Shown: positions 1-5,410, numbered from the stretch's first letter. The stretch is DNA of 5,481 nt from Spartobacteria bacterium (GCA_025350985.1 JANXWU010000405.1:1-5481); one strand, 5' to 3'. Notes: generated from the letters alone by a model not told the origin. Program-made: numbers and translations.

Positions 1-1
1 A

Positions 2-55
2 AAGCGCCAGCACGCGCGCGTTTTTCCAGTTCACTAATCCCGCCGCAGCCTTCAC
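2..55 (-). CDS. Possible start of a divergent gene, truncated by the window edge
   Basis: On the minus strand a GTG at 55-53 opens a frame that runs to the window edge without a stop, reading VKAAAGLVNWKNARVLAL. The run NWKNARVLAL resembles the first beta strand that precedes a nucleotide-binding glycine loop in Rossmann-type or Mur-ligase-type proteins, but the loop itself would lie outside the window. A second GTG at 34-32 is an alternative start, with GGCGGGA a few bases upstream. If real, the gene is divergent from the membrane protein gene at 67, leaving very little room for two promoters. Eighteen codons are too few to establish coding; the call rests only on plausible residue order. 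Confidence 0.28.
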   Translation of the reverse strand, partial: MKAAAGLVNWKNARVLAL

Positions 56-66
56 GATGCGCCCAC

Positions 67-1338
67 ATGTTCGACACTCTCGCCGACCATCGCACCTGGC
101 TCCTGCTTTGCGGCGTGCTGGGCGGCTGGCTGTTGATCCTCCTCACCAATCCCGCACGCACCGGGCTGCGCGACGGCTGGCGCGCGCTTCGCCGTTATCC
201 CTCGCTCTGGCTCACGCTGGGCTTGCTGGGCTTTTGCTACGAATTATTCAACCTCGGCGTTCGGGTCTATTTTCACTTCGCGCTGCCGCCCTCGCAGCGA
301 CCGGAGTTCGTCTGGGTGCGGGAGGCGTGGCGCGATCCCGACCTGCGCTTGGGCGGCTCGCCGGAGTCGATTTGGTGGCTGCCGCACGCGGACCTGCTCG
401 GCTGCCTCCGCGCCGCCGTGCTGCCGGCGCTGGAAAATCTCGCGGGCCTTTTCAACAACGCCGTCCCCACTTTTCCCGTCGCCGCCGTCGCCGCCCTCCT
501 GCTGCTTGCGAACTGGGACGGGCATCACGTCGTGCTCTTCCACGCGTTGCGCAAACGTTTCGGCGCCTGGGGCTGGATCGTCCATTTCGGCATCGTCCTC
601 TGTGCGCTCGCAGCCCTCGCCAAGCCGCTGCTTTACGCCGCGCCTCCGCTGCTTCAGTTGAGCGACGACGCGTTTGGCGCGTGGTTCCAGTGGTCGCCTG
701 TCGTCGAATGGCTCTCCTTTTTGTTCGAGTATTTGTTCGGCGTTTTCGTCCAGCTTTACCTCATCCTGCTCGCCTACGTCTGGGTGCGCGGACTGAATTT
801 CACGCACCAGCATCTCGTCGATTTCTCGCTGCGCCGGGGCAGCTTCGTTTTGAAATGGGCGGCCATCGTGATGCTGCTCAGTTCGCTCTTCGTCAACCTG
901 CCGCTCCTGCTGAAAAACTTCGCGCCTTTCGCCGCGCATCTGCCGCAGGACGCCGTTGCCATCGACCGTTATCAAAACCGCGCGCATCTCGGCCTCGCGC
1001 TTTTTTTACTGCTCACCGCCACCCTGCAAATCACCCTGACTTTTCACAGCGAGTCGTGGCGCAAGGCGTTGCGGGATCACGCCCGTTTTCTGGTTGGAAG
1101 CATGGGGCCGTTCGTTTGGTTTCTCATCATCGCGGCGCTCCATCTTTTCGCGCTGCACGCGCTGAATCTGGTCATCGCAGGCGGCGTCGGCGAAGGCACC
1201 GCACTCTGGGTCGCATGGAAGCTTGTCTTCCCGTGGCTCGCGGGGTTGGTCACCGGCTGGCTGCTCGCCGGGTGGGTATGCGTTTTCCACCAGTGCGAAA
1301 CCTCGCGTCTCCACACTCACGAGCGCATCCGATTTTGA
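67..1338 (+). CDS. Polytopic inner-membrane protein of unknown family, first gene of the ABC-like/hpnD unit
   Basis: This 423-residue protein is strongly hydrophobic, with likely membrane helices near residues 11-27, 46-64, 136-150, 168-190, 214-238, 261-282, 307-326, 346-371 and 382-406. A large polar segment at about 72-130, rich in Trp, Pro and charged residues, sits between helices 2 and 3. The C-terminus is short and basic/polar. I do not recognise a family, and it does not look like an FtsX/MacB-type permease, which has four helices and a large periplasmic domain. The following gene, 34 bp downstream on the same strand, encodes an ABC-ATPase-like protein, so the two may form a membrane complex; that is inference from position. 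ATG at 67 is the first start in the frame inside the window, but the frame is open to the left edge, so an earlier start outside cannot be excluded. No clear ribosome site precedes it. The competing 57-1376 frame is Arg/Ala-rich and lacks protein-like order. Confidence 0.85.
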   Translation: MFDTLADHRTWLLLCGVLGGWLLILLTNPARTGLRDGWRALRRYPSLWLTLGLLGFCYELFNLGVRVYFHFALPPSQRPEFVWVREAWRDPDLRLGGSPESIWWLPHADLLGCLRAAVLPALENLAGLFNNAVPTFPVAAVAALLLLANWDGHHVVLFHALRKRFGAWGWIVHFGIVLCALAALAKPLLYAAPPLLQLSDDAFGAWFQWSPVVEWLSFLFEYLFGVFVQLYLILLAYVWVRGLNFTHQHLVDFSLRRGSFVLKWAAIVMLLSSLFVNLPLLLKNFAPFAAHLPQDAVAIDRYQNRAHLGLALFLLLTATLQITLTFHSESWRKALRDHARFLVGSMGPFVWFLIIAALHLFALHALNLVIAGGVGEGTALWVAWKLVFPWLAGLVTGWLLAGWVCVFHQCETSRLHTHERIRF

Positions 1339-1372
1339 AAAACCGCCCGCGAAATTCGTTCCACCGGCCCCG

Positions 1373-2074
1373 ATGATTTCATCCGCCCTTGCTGCCAAAC
1401 GGTTGGTGTGCGCGAATTCCGTTTCGTCCGTGCGCGAAGTTTCCGCCGCCTTTGCCCCGGACACTTTCACGCTGGTGCTCGGGGAAATTGGCAGCGGAAA
1501 AAATTTGTTTTTGCGCGCGCTGGGTTTGCTGGAGATGCCGGAGGCGGGCGACGTGTTCGTGCAGGGCATGGGCACCCGCGCGCTCGACGCCGAAGCCCGC
1601 GGCGCGCTGCGCAACCGCCATTTCGGTTTTCTCTTCGCGCAGCCTTTTCTTCTGCCGTCCTTTTCCGCGATTGAAAACATTGCCATGCCCCTGTTCAAAA
1701 TGGCGGGTGTCACCAGTGAGCAGGCGCGCCCGCGCGTGGCGGAACTCATGGAATTCGCGGGCCTCGCCGAACTCGATCACGTCGCGGTCGCGCGGCTGTC
1801 ACCTCTCGATCAGCACCGGGTCGCCCTCGCGCGCGCGCTGGTCAACGAACCGACTTTTCTCCTCGCCGAATCCGCCGATGGCGCGCTCGACGGCGACGAC
1901 CTCGCGGCGTTTGCGAAGCTGCTGCGCCAGGCGGTGGACGAGCGCGGCGTCACGCTCGTCGCCACCGCCACGACGCCCGCATTCATCGAGCTGGCTGACC
2001 GCGTGCTCGAGTTTGGAAATGGCCGCATCGCGCGCGACTCGCAGCCCGTCGCGTTCGGAGGCGCCACGGCGTGA
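1373..2074 (+). CDS. Degenerate ABC-transporter ATPase-like protein (LolD/MacB-like fold, probable pseudo-ATPase)
   Basis: The 233-residue product aligns by eye along the whole nucleotide-binding domain of LolD/MacB-type ABC proteins, which normally power lipoprotein or efflux transport with a membrane partner. Landmarks: Walker A GEIGSGKN (37-44), Q-loop Gln90 in FAQPFLLPSFSAIENIAMPL, signature position LSPLDQHRVALARAL (142-156), Walker B region TFLLAES (161-167), D-loop ALD (171-173), H-loop region TATTPAF (198-204) and ADRVLEFGNGRI (208-219). Lys43 and Gln90 are kept, but Ser/Thr after the lysine is Asn44, the signature LSGGQ is LSPLDQ, the Walker B Asp is Glu166, the catalytic Glu is Ser167, the switch His is Thr, and the A-loop aromatic is absent. 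The fold is thus probably intact while ATP hydrolysis is doubtful. ATG 1373 is chosen because the family's first beta strand starts here; the longer frame from 1223 overlaps the upstream gene. No ribosome site is evident. Its stop overlaps the next gene's GTG. Confidence 0.88.
   Translation: MISSALAAKRLVCANSVSSVREVSAAFAPDTFTLVLGEIGSGKNLFLRALGLLEMPEAGDVFVQGMGTRALDAEARGALRNRHFGFLFAQPFLLPSFSAIENIAMPLFKMAGVTSEQARPRVAELMEFAGLAELDHVAVARLSPLDQHRVALARALVNEPTFLLAESADGALDGDDLAAFAKLLRQAVDERGVTLVATATTPAFIELADRVLEFGNGRIARDSQPVAFGGATA
2057..2074 (+). promoter_or_regulatory. Ribosome site and GTGA stop-start overlap coupling the ATPase-like gene to hpnD
   Basis: GGAGG at 2057-2061 lies 9 nt before the GTG at 2071-2073, and that GTG overlaps the upstream TGA (2072-2074) as GTGA. 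This fixes the unusual GTG start of the synthase and implies translational coupling between the two genes. Confidence 0.7.
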
Positions 2075-2919
2075 ACGCGGCTCCCGCTTCGCCCTCGGCG
2101 GAGGCGATTACGAAGGCGAGCAAGTCGAACCTCGCGCTCGCGCTCATCGCGCTGCCGCGGGAGCGCCGTCGCGACATGACGACGTTTTACGCCTTCTGCC
2201 GCGTGGTCGATGACATCGCCGACGAGCCTTCCGTCCCGGCGGAGGAAAAGCGCGTGCAACTCGACGCGTGGCGGCGCGCGGTTGGCGAAACTTTTTCAAG
2301 TGAACCCGCGCTCGCAAGGGAAGTGCGCGCGCTGATCGCGAAATATCAAATCGACGCGAATCTTTTCCGCGAGATCATCGCCGGTTGCGAGATGGACCTG
2401 GCCGGAGCGCGCTACGAGACGTTCGAGGATTTGCGACTTTACTGCTACCGCGTGGCCAGCGCCGTCGGGCTGGTGAGCATTCAGGTTTTCGGGAGTAAAA
2501 ATCCCGCCGCGAAAAAATATGCCATCGATCTCGGGATGGCGCTGCAACTGACGAACATTCTTCGGGACGTGGGCCAGGATTTCGCGAATGGCGGGCGCAT
2601 TTATCTCCCGCTCGAAGACCTCCGGCGCTTCGACTTTTCGCCGGACGATCTCTCCGCGCAACGACACGACTCGCGGTTTCAGGCGCTGATGACTTTCGAG
2701 GCCGAACGCGCCCTGACTTTTTACCACAATGCCGTGTCGGCAATGCCGCGCGACGACCGCCGCGCGCTGGTGGCCGCGGAAATCATGCGCGAAGTGTACG
2801 GCCAACTGCTCGGGCGGATGCGGCGCGACGGCTTTCGTGTTTTCGACCGGCGCTATTCGTTGAGCAAACTGGAAAAAGCGGCGATTATTGTCCGCGTTGT
2901 GGCGCGCAGTTTTTTCTGA
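2071..2919 (+). CDS. hpnD: Squalene/phytoene synthase family protein, HpnD-like (presqualene diphosphate synthase)
   Basis: The 282-residue product is a head-to-head prenyl synthase, which joins two C15 (squalene route) or C20 (phytoene route) isoprenyl diphosphates via a cyclopropyl intermediate. Visible family marks are FYAFCRVVDDIADE (39-52) carrying the first Asp-rich motif D47-D48-x-x-D51, GCEMDL (105-110), the YCYRVASAVGL segment (124-134), and the second Asp-rich motif in NILRDVGQDFANGGRIYLP (162-180; D166, D170). All Mg-diphosphate-binding acids are present, so it should be active. The total length and the LPRERR...TFYAFCR pattern suit HpnD of the HpnCDE hopanoid-squalene route. No HpnC or HpnE is in the window, so phytoene or dehydrosqualene synthase remains possible. 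The GTG start is supported by GGAGG 9 nt upstream and by the overlap with the preceding gene's stop. It ends a same-strand three-gene unit; 64 bp separate it from the lipoprotein gene. Confidence 0.9.
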   Translation: MNAAPASPSAEAITKASKSNLALALIALPRERRRDMTTFYAFCRVVDDIADEPSVPAEEKRVQLDAWRRAVGETFSSEPALAREVRALIAKYQIDANLFREIIAGCEMDLAGARYETFEDLRLYCYRVASAVGLVSIQVFGSKNPAAKKYAIDLGMALQLTNILRDVGQDFANGGRIYLPLEDLRRFDFSPDDLSAQRHDSRFQALMTFEAERALTFYHNAVSAMPRDDRRALVAAEIMREVYGQLLGRMRRDGFRVFDRRYSLSKLEKAAIIVRVVARSFF

Positions 2920-2983
2920 ACAAAATCCCGAACGCATCCGTCTGTTTGGCCGAAAACGAAACCGTAATCACTATCCCACCCTT

Positions 2984-3370
2984 ATGAAACCCACCCGCAT
3001 TGCCTTCACTTCGCTGACGCTGGCGTCGGCCTTAATTTTCACCTCCTGCGAATCGACTACGGGCACCGGCGCGCTTGCCGGTGCGGGCGCGGGCGCAATC
3101 CTCGGCCATGCACTGGGCGGTGGTAGAGGCAACAACGTCCTTGCAGGGGCAGTTGCCGGGGCGGCGGTGGGCGCGCTGGCGGGTCACCTGATCGGCCACG
3201 CCGACGATCGCGGTTACTATGAAGGGCGCCGGCTCCCGTATGGCCGCCCTGCCGGACGCGGTTTGGCCGAAAGCCCTTATTCGCCGTACAACCTTGTCGA
3301 TGTTCGCGGCATTCCGCCGGGTGCGGTGGTGGAGGATCCCTCGACCGGAGGCCGTTTTATTCGGCCGTAG
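2984..3370 (+). CDS. Small glycine-zipper outer-envelope lipoprotein
   Basis: The 128-residue product starts with a lipoprotein signal peptide: Lys2/Arg5, a hydrophobic stretch to about residue 19, and Cys22 in IFTSC. The -3 residue is Phe rather than the usual Leu, so the lipobox is acceptable but not ideal. Residues 27-45 and 51-71 are two Gly/Ala-rich stretches with GxxxG-type spacing (for example GALAGAGAGAILGHALGGG), the pattern of Gly-zipper (YMGG/OmpA-type) domains that form hairpin helices in membranes. A basic Gly/Arg/Tyr-rich linker (75-97) leads to a compact C-terminal motif, VDVRGIPPGAVVEDPSTGG (105-123), of unknown role. The longer frame from 2888 would overlap hpnD and bury the signal peptide, so ATG 2984 is chosen. 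No strong ribosome site or promoter is visible. The precise function is unknown; an envelope-stabilising or structural role is inferred from the class. Confidence 0.85.
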   Translation: MKPTRIAFTSLTLASALIFTSCESTTGTGALAGAGAGAILGHALGGGRGNNVLAGAVAGAAVGALAGHLIGHADDRGYYEGRRLPYGRPAGRGLAESPYSPYNLVDVRGIPPGAVVEDPSTGGRFIRP

Positions 3371-3374
3371 GAAC

Positions 3375-3407
3375 CTCGGATCCTCGCGCGAAAAGCGATC
3401 AACCGAG
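3375..3407. terminator. Weak hairpin in the convergent junction, possible bidirectional terminator
   Basis: CTCGG (3375-3379) can pair with CCGAG (3403-3407), and TCGC (3384-3387) with GCGA (3395-3398), placing an interrupted hairpin exactly where the lipoprotein gene (+) and the 51-aa gene (-) converge. There is no T tract on either side, so intrinsic termination is only a possibility. Confidence 0.2.
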
Positions 3408-3554
3408 ATGCTTGATCTTCGCCTCGGTATCTACCGAATCGAACGACTCTTCAAAGTCCTCACGGTCATCCCGCGACCGCCCCAAAACCGCCAGCAAGAT
3501 CACCATTGCCAAAATCCACGCGGCAAACACCACGCCTGTTGTTAGATAGTTCAT
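3399..3554 (-). CDS. Small single-helix membrane protein (51 aa) with acidic tail, unknown function
   Basis: On the minus strand ATG 3554-3552 opens a 51-residue frame ending at TGA 3401-3399. The protein has a short N-terminus (MNYLTT), one clear membrane helix at about residues 7-25 (GVVFAAWILAMVILLAVLG), a basic stop at Arg26/Arg28, then a highly charged, mostly acidic tail (DDREDFEESFDSVDTEAK). The charge layout predicts the tail in the cytoplasm. Coding is supported by a strong ribosome site, AAGGGGGA, ending 7 nt before the ATG, by clean helix/tail partition and by a candidate promoter in the right place. The + strand frame across the same bases (3219-3545) has no such order. I do not recognise a family. 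It is divergent from the DUF4956 gene and convergent with the lipoprotein gene, so it is its own transcription unit. Confidence 0.75.
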   Translation of the reverse strand: MNYLTTGVVFAAWILAMVILLAVLGRSRDDREDFEESFDSVDTEAKIKHLG

Positions 3555-3581
3555 TCGTTTTCCCCCTTGTTTGAAGAAGCG

Positions 3582-3610
3582 ATGCTAAGGAGCGCCATGC
3601 ATGGGCTCAA
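3582..3610 (-). promoter_or_regulatory. Candidate sigma-70-type promoter for the 51-aa membrane protein, with palindrome in spacer
   Basis: Read on the minus strand, TTGAGC (3610-3605) and TAGCAT (3587-3582) each match four of six consensus positions, and the spacer is 17 bp. A start site would fall about 20 nt before the ATG at 3554, with the ribosome site between. The spacer contains the perfect palindrome CCATGCATGG (3595-3604), which could be an operator. This is consensus matching by eye only. Confidence 0.35.
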
Positions 3611-3692
3611 CCCGAGATGCCTGTCAGCAATTTCCCGACAGTGACCCGCAATCACCCTCGCCTTCCGCGTCGGGTTGTGTTTTGAATCCCGC

Positions 3693-4382
3693 ATGAACGA
3701 CTGGCTGGTTTTCCAAGGCGATAACGGACTCATGCCGCCCAATATCCCGATTATGGTGATCGGGCTGCTGCTCGGTTTTTTACTCGGCCAAACGATGGCG
3801 TGGGTTTACATGCTTACTCACAGCGGACTTTCCTATTCGCGCACCTTCGTCAACGCACTCGTCGTGACGCCGGTGATCGTCTCGCTCGTGATGACCGTGC
3901 TGGCCAACAACATCGTCTCCGCCTTTGGGCTGCTCGCCGTGTTTGCCATCGTCCGCTTCCGCAACATCCTGCGCGACACGCTCGACACCTCTTACTTACT
4001 CCTGGTGATCTTTGCTGGCATGGCCTGCGGCACGCAAAAGTTCACAACCGCCGTGGTCGGCAGCCTAGCCGCTTGTTCCGTGCTCATCTATCTCTGGTTC
4101 ACGAAATTTGGCACGCGCCACCGTTTCGACCTCATCCTCAATCTGCACTGGGCGCGACCCGCCACCGACCGACCGCGCCTCGAAGCACTGCTGTTCCGGC
4201 ACAGCCGCGCGGTGCAACTCGCCAGCCAGCGCACCCAGCCCGGCTATACCGGCGCGGACTTATCCTTTCGTCTGCTGCTCCGGGATAACCGGCGCACTGA
4301 GGGCTTGATTGACGAACTCCAACGGCTCGAAGGTGTATCTCAAGTCACCAGTTTGCGGGCGGAAGACGAGTCAGAGCTATAG
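3693..4382 (+). CDS. DUF4956-family integral membrane protein
   Basis: The 229-residue product has likely membrane helices near residues 17-40, 53-71, 74-88, 101-115 and 118-137, followed by a soluble C-terminal region. The conserved core AFGLLAVFAIVRFRNILRDT (77-96), followed by LDTSYLL, matches the FGL-x-x-A-x-x-IVRFR-x-x-x-x-DT-x-DT signature of DUF4956. Family members often lie beside VTC-type polyphosphate polymerase or CotH genes, but neither is seen here. The tail ADLSFRLLLRDNRRTEGLID (188-207), with ELQRLEGVSQVTSL after it, looks like a beta-alpha-beta ACT-like domain, as in MgtC-type proteins. ATG 3693 is chosen; a TTG at 3675 would add six residues, and neither has a convincing ribosome site. 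The gene is divergent from the 51-aa gene and converges with the rhodanese gene 18 bp away, so it is probably monocistronic. Molecular function is unknown. Confidence 0.85.
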   Translation: MNDWLVFQGDNGLMPPNIPIMVIGLLLGFLLGQTMAWVYMLTHSGLSYSRTFVNALVVTPVIVSLVMTVLANNIVSAFGLLAVFAIVRFRNILRDTLDTSYLLLVIFAGMACGTQKFTTAVVGSLAACSVLIYLWFTKFGTRHRFDLILNLHWARPATDRPRLEALLFRHSRAVQLASQRTQPGYTGADLSFRLLLRDNRRTEGLIDELQRLEGVSQVTSLRAEDESEL

Positions 4383-4400
4383 GCCCGCCGAGTGGTGGCT

Positions 4401-4814
4401 CTACTTCTCGACCGGCTTACCGGCTTCCTTCCACGCATTAAATCCACCATCGAGATGATAGATGGTTAGGAAGTGATGCTTTGCCATCAAGTCGCGCGCC
4501 TTGGAGCTGCGTCCTCCCCCCGCGCAATGGACCAGATAAGTCTGACTCTTATCGAGGGAATCCAAAGTCTTGTTAAAGTCCGGGGCAAGGAAGTCCAAAT
4601 TCTTTGCTCCTGCGATATGTCCTTCCCCAAATTCTTCCGGCGTCCGTACGTCGAGCACGACCACCTTCTTGTTCTCCTGTAGAAGATTGGAAGCCTCGTC
4701 AGCTTTCACGTTTTTGATTAACGGCCCATCGAGCTTGTCATCGGCCAAACCCGTCACATTGCCGGCGAAAACTAACCATATAAGACAAATAGGAATAGAA
4801 ATTCTAAAACACAT
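4401..4814 (-). CDS. Exported single-domain rhodanese-like protein
   Basis: The 137-residue product has an N-terminal hydrophobic signal (about residues 5-19) with probable cleavage near TGLA/DD (after Ala24), so it likely acts in the periplasm. One rhodanese domain follows: VVVLDVRTPEEFGEGHIAGA (51-70) with the conserved DVR and GHIxGAxN marks, then the active-site loop HC-AGGG-RS with Cys97 and Arg102, and the family end LDGGFNAWKEAGKPV (121-135). Cys97 with a six-residue loop fits sulfurtransfer from thiosulfate or a persulfide; the Gly-rich loop lacks the Arg that often follows Cys, so the donor may differ. The gene begins 17 bp after the DUF1328 gene ends on the same strand, so it is likely the last gene of a csbD-DUF1328-rhodanese unit. 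No strong ribosome site precedes the ATG. Base composition is clearly less GC-rich than the left half of the window. Confidence 0.9.
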   Translation of the reverse strand: MCFRISIPICLIWLVFAGNVTGLADDKLDGPLIKNVKADEASNLLQENKKVVVLDVRTPEEFGEGHIAGAKNLDFLAPDFNKTLDSLDKSQTYLVHCAGGGRSSKARDLMAKHHFLTIYHLDGGFNAWKEAGKPVEK

Positions 4815-4831
4815 ACGGCAGGGACTCTAAG

Positions 4832-4996
4832 TTAAATTTTGGGCCTTCGTCCCCTAATTAGAGAGACTAGAAATAGGATGATAAAGACAGCGAACAGGAC
4901 TTGAGCTATCCAAGTGGCGGTGCCGGCGATCCCGGTAAAACCAAGCACGGCCGCGATGATTGCGACAATCAGAAAAACAACAGCGTAGTGAAGCAT
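4832..4996 (-). CDS. DUF1328 (YtjA-like) small membrane protein
   Basis: Minus-strand ATG 4996-4994 to TAA 4834-4832 encodes 54 residues. It begins [20 protein letters not shown] and continues [12 protein letters not shown], then a second hydrophobic stretch to about residue 47 and the basic tail RGRRPK. The start MLxxAxxFLIxAIIAxxLGF, the GIAG turn and the two helices (about 4-20 and 28-47) are the hallmark of DUF1328, a family of two-helix inner-membrane peptides commonly found near stress-response genes such as csbD. Length equals the family norm. The leader has no Shine-Dalgarno match, which suggests dependence on translation of the upstream csbD-type gene 48 bp away. The overlapping + strand frame (4901-5221) is a shadow. 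Function in the family is unknown; membrane stress adaptation is the usual inference. Confidence 0.9.
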   Translation of the reverse strand: MLHYAVVFLIVAIIAAVLGFTGIAGTATWIAQVLFAVFIILFLVSLIRGRRPKI

Positions 4997-5044
4997 ATAA
5001 TGAGGTGGTTGGTGTTAAGTTACTGCGTCGAGAGCAATGAAGAG

Positions 5045-5230
5045 TTAAAGGTCAGCGATGACTTTTCGGATTTGGTCCTTGGCTTGGCCGAGTTTCTTTT
5101 CCAAGCGACCAAGGAACTCGTCATCCTGCCCTTCCGAATAAGTCAGGTCGTCGTCCGTAAGTTGGGCGTATTTTTGTTTCAACTTCCCTTTTGCTTCGGT
5201 CCAAGACCCTTTGAAAGTTAGTTTGTTCAT
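5045..5230 (-). CDS. CsbD-family stress-response protein
   Basis: ATG 5230-5228 to TAA at 5045 gives 61 residues, the usual size of CsbD/YjbJ proteins, which are small, soluble, highly charged and often among the most induced proteins in stationary phase or general stress. The family pattern is clear: FKGSWTEAKGKLKQKYAQLT (5-24), DDDL at 26-29, then GQDDEFLGRLEKKLGQAKDQ (34-53). The ribosome site GAGGAAA sits just upstream, about 6-8 nt before the ATG, supporting this start. The same frame stays open upstream to 5434, but that part runs through the inverted-repeat element and looks nothing like the family, so it is excluded. It is the first gene of the leftward unit with DUF1328 and rhodanese. 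No convincing promoter match is seen in the 87 bp between the ATG and the repeat element. Confidence 0.93.
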   Translation of the reverse strand: MNKLTFKGSWTEAKGKLKQKYAQLTDDDLTYSEGQDDEFLGRLEKKLGQAKDQIRKVIADL

Positions 5231-5386
5231 ATGGGTTTCCTCAAGCTGGCAGGCTAACCCAAATATCGCGCGGACAAGGTTTCGCGGATGTTCCGAATCG
5301 CATCGGCAGCTTGGAGTTAGAGCATTTCGAGAAAACGTGTCGTCGCTGAGTCCTGCGGACCTCGCCTGTGGGCCTCGATTAAGTTC

Positions 5387-5408
5387 GTTTTGGCGAGGGC
5401 GCCAAAAC
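5387..5408. repeat. Perfect 9-bp hairpin inside the repeat element
   Basis: GTTTTGGCG (5387-5395) and CGCCAAAAC (5400-5408) are perfect complements around an AGGG loop. The stem is long enough to form in RNA or single-stranded DNA; it has no T tract after it, so it is better read as part of the element than as a terminator. Confidence 0.7.
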
Positions 5409-5410
5409 CA

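Noticed and set aside
1223..1372. Longer ATPase-like protein starting at 1223
   Set aside because: The extra 50 residues overlap the upstream gene by more than 100 bp, are low in structure and precede the first family beta strand; ATG 1373 fits the family.
57..1376. Long + frame of 439 codons over the first membrane protein
   Set aside because: Arg/Ala/Pro-rich with no domain-like order; it is the GC-rich shadow of the 67-1338 gene, which has clear membrane helices.
3551..3742. 63-aa minus frame whose stop overlaps the ATG of the 51-aa gene
   Set aside because: The overlap ATGA is suggestive, but the peptide has no domain-like order, overlaps the DUF4956 start and would cover the candidate promoter.
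4997..5010. Leader of DUF1328 gene reads CCACCTCATTAT on the minus strand, resembling the 16S rRNA tail
   Set aside because: A short match that can arise by chance; no structure or conservation can be shown from one copy.
5231..5317. ECF-type promoter upstream of csbD starting from GGAAC
   Set aside because: GGAAC is present on the minus strand, but no matching -10 (CGTT or TCTRA-like) occurs at the expected distance.
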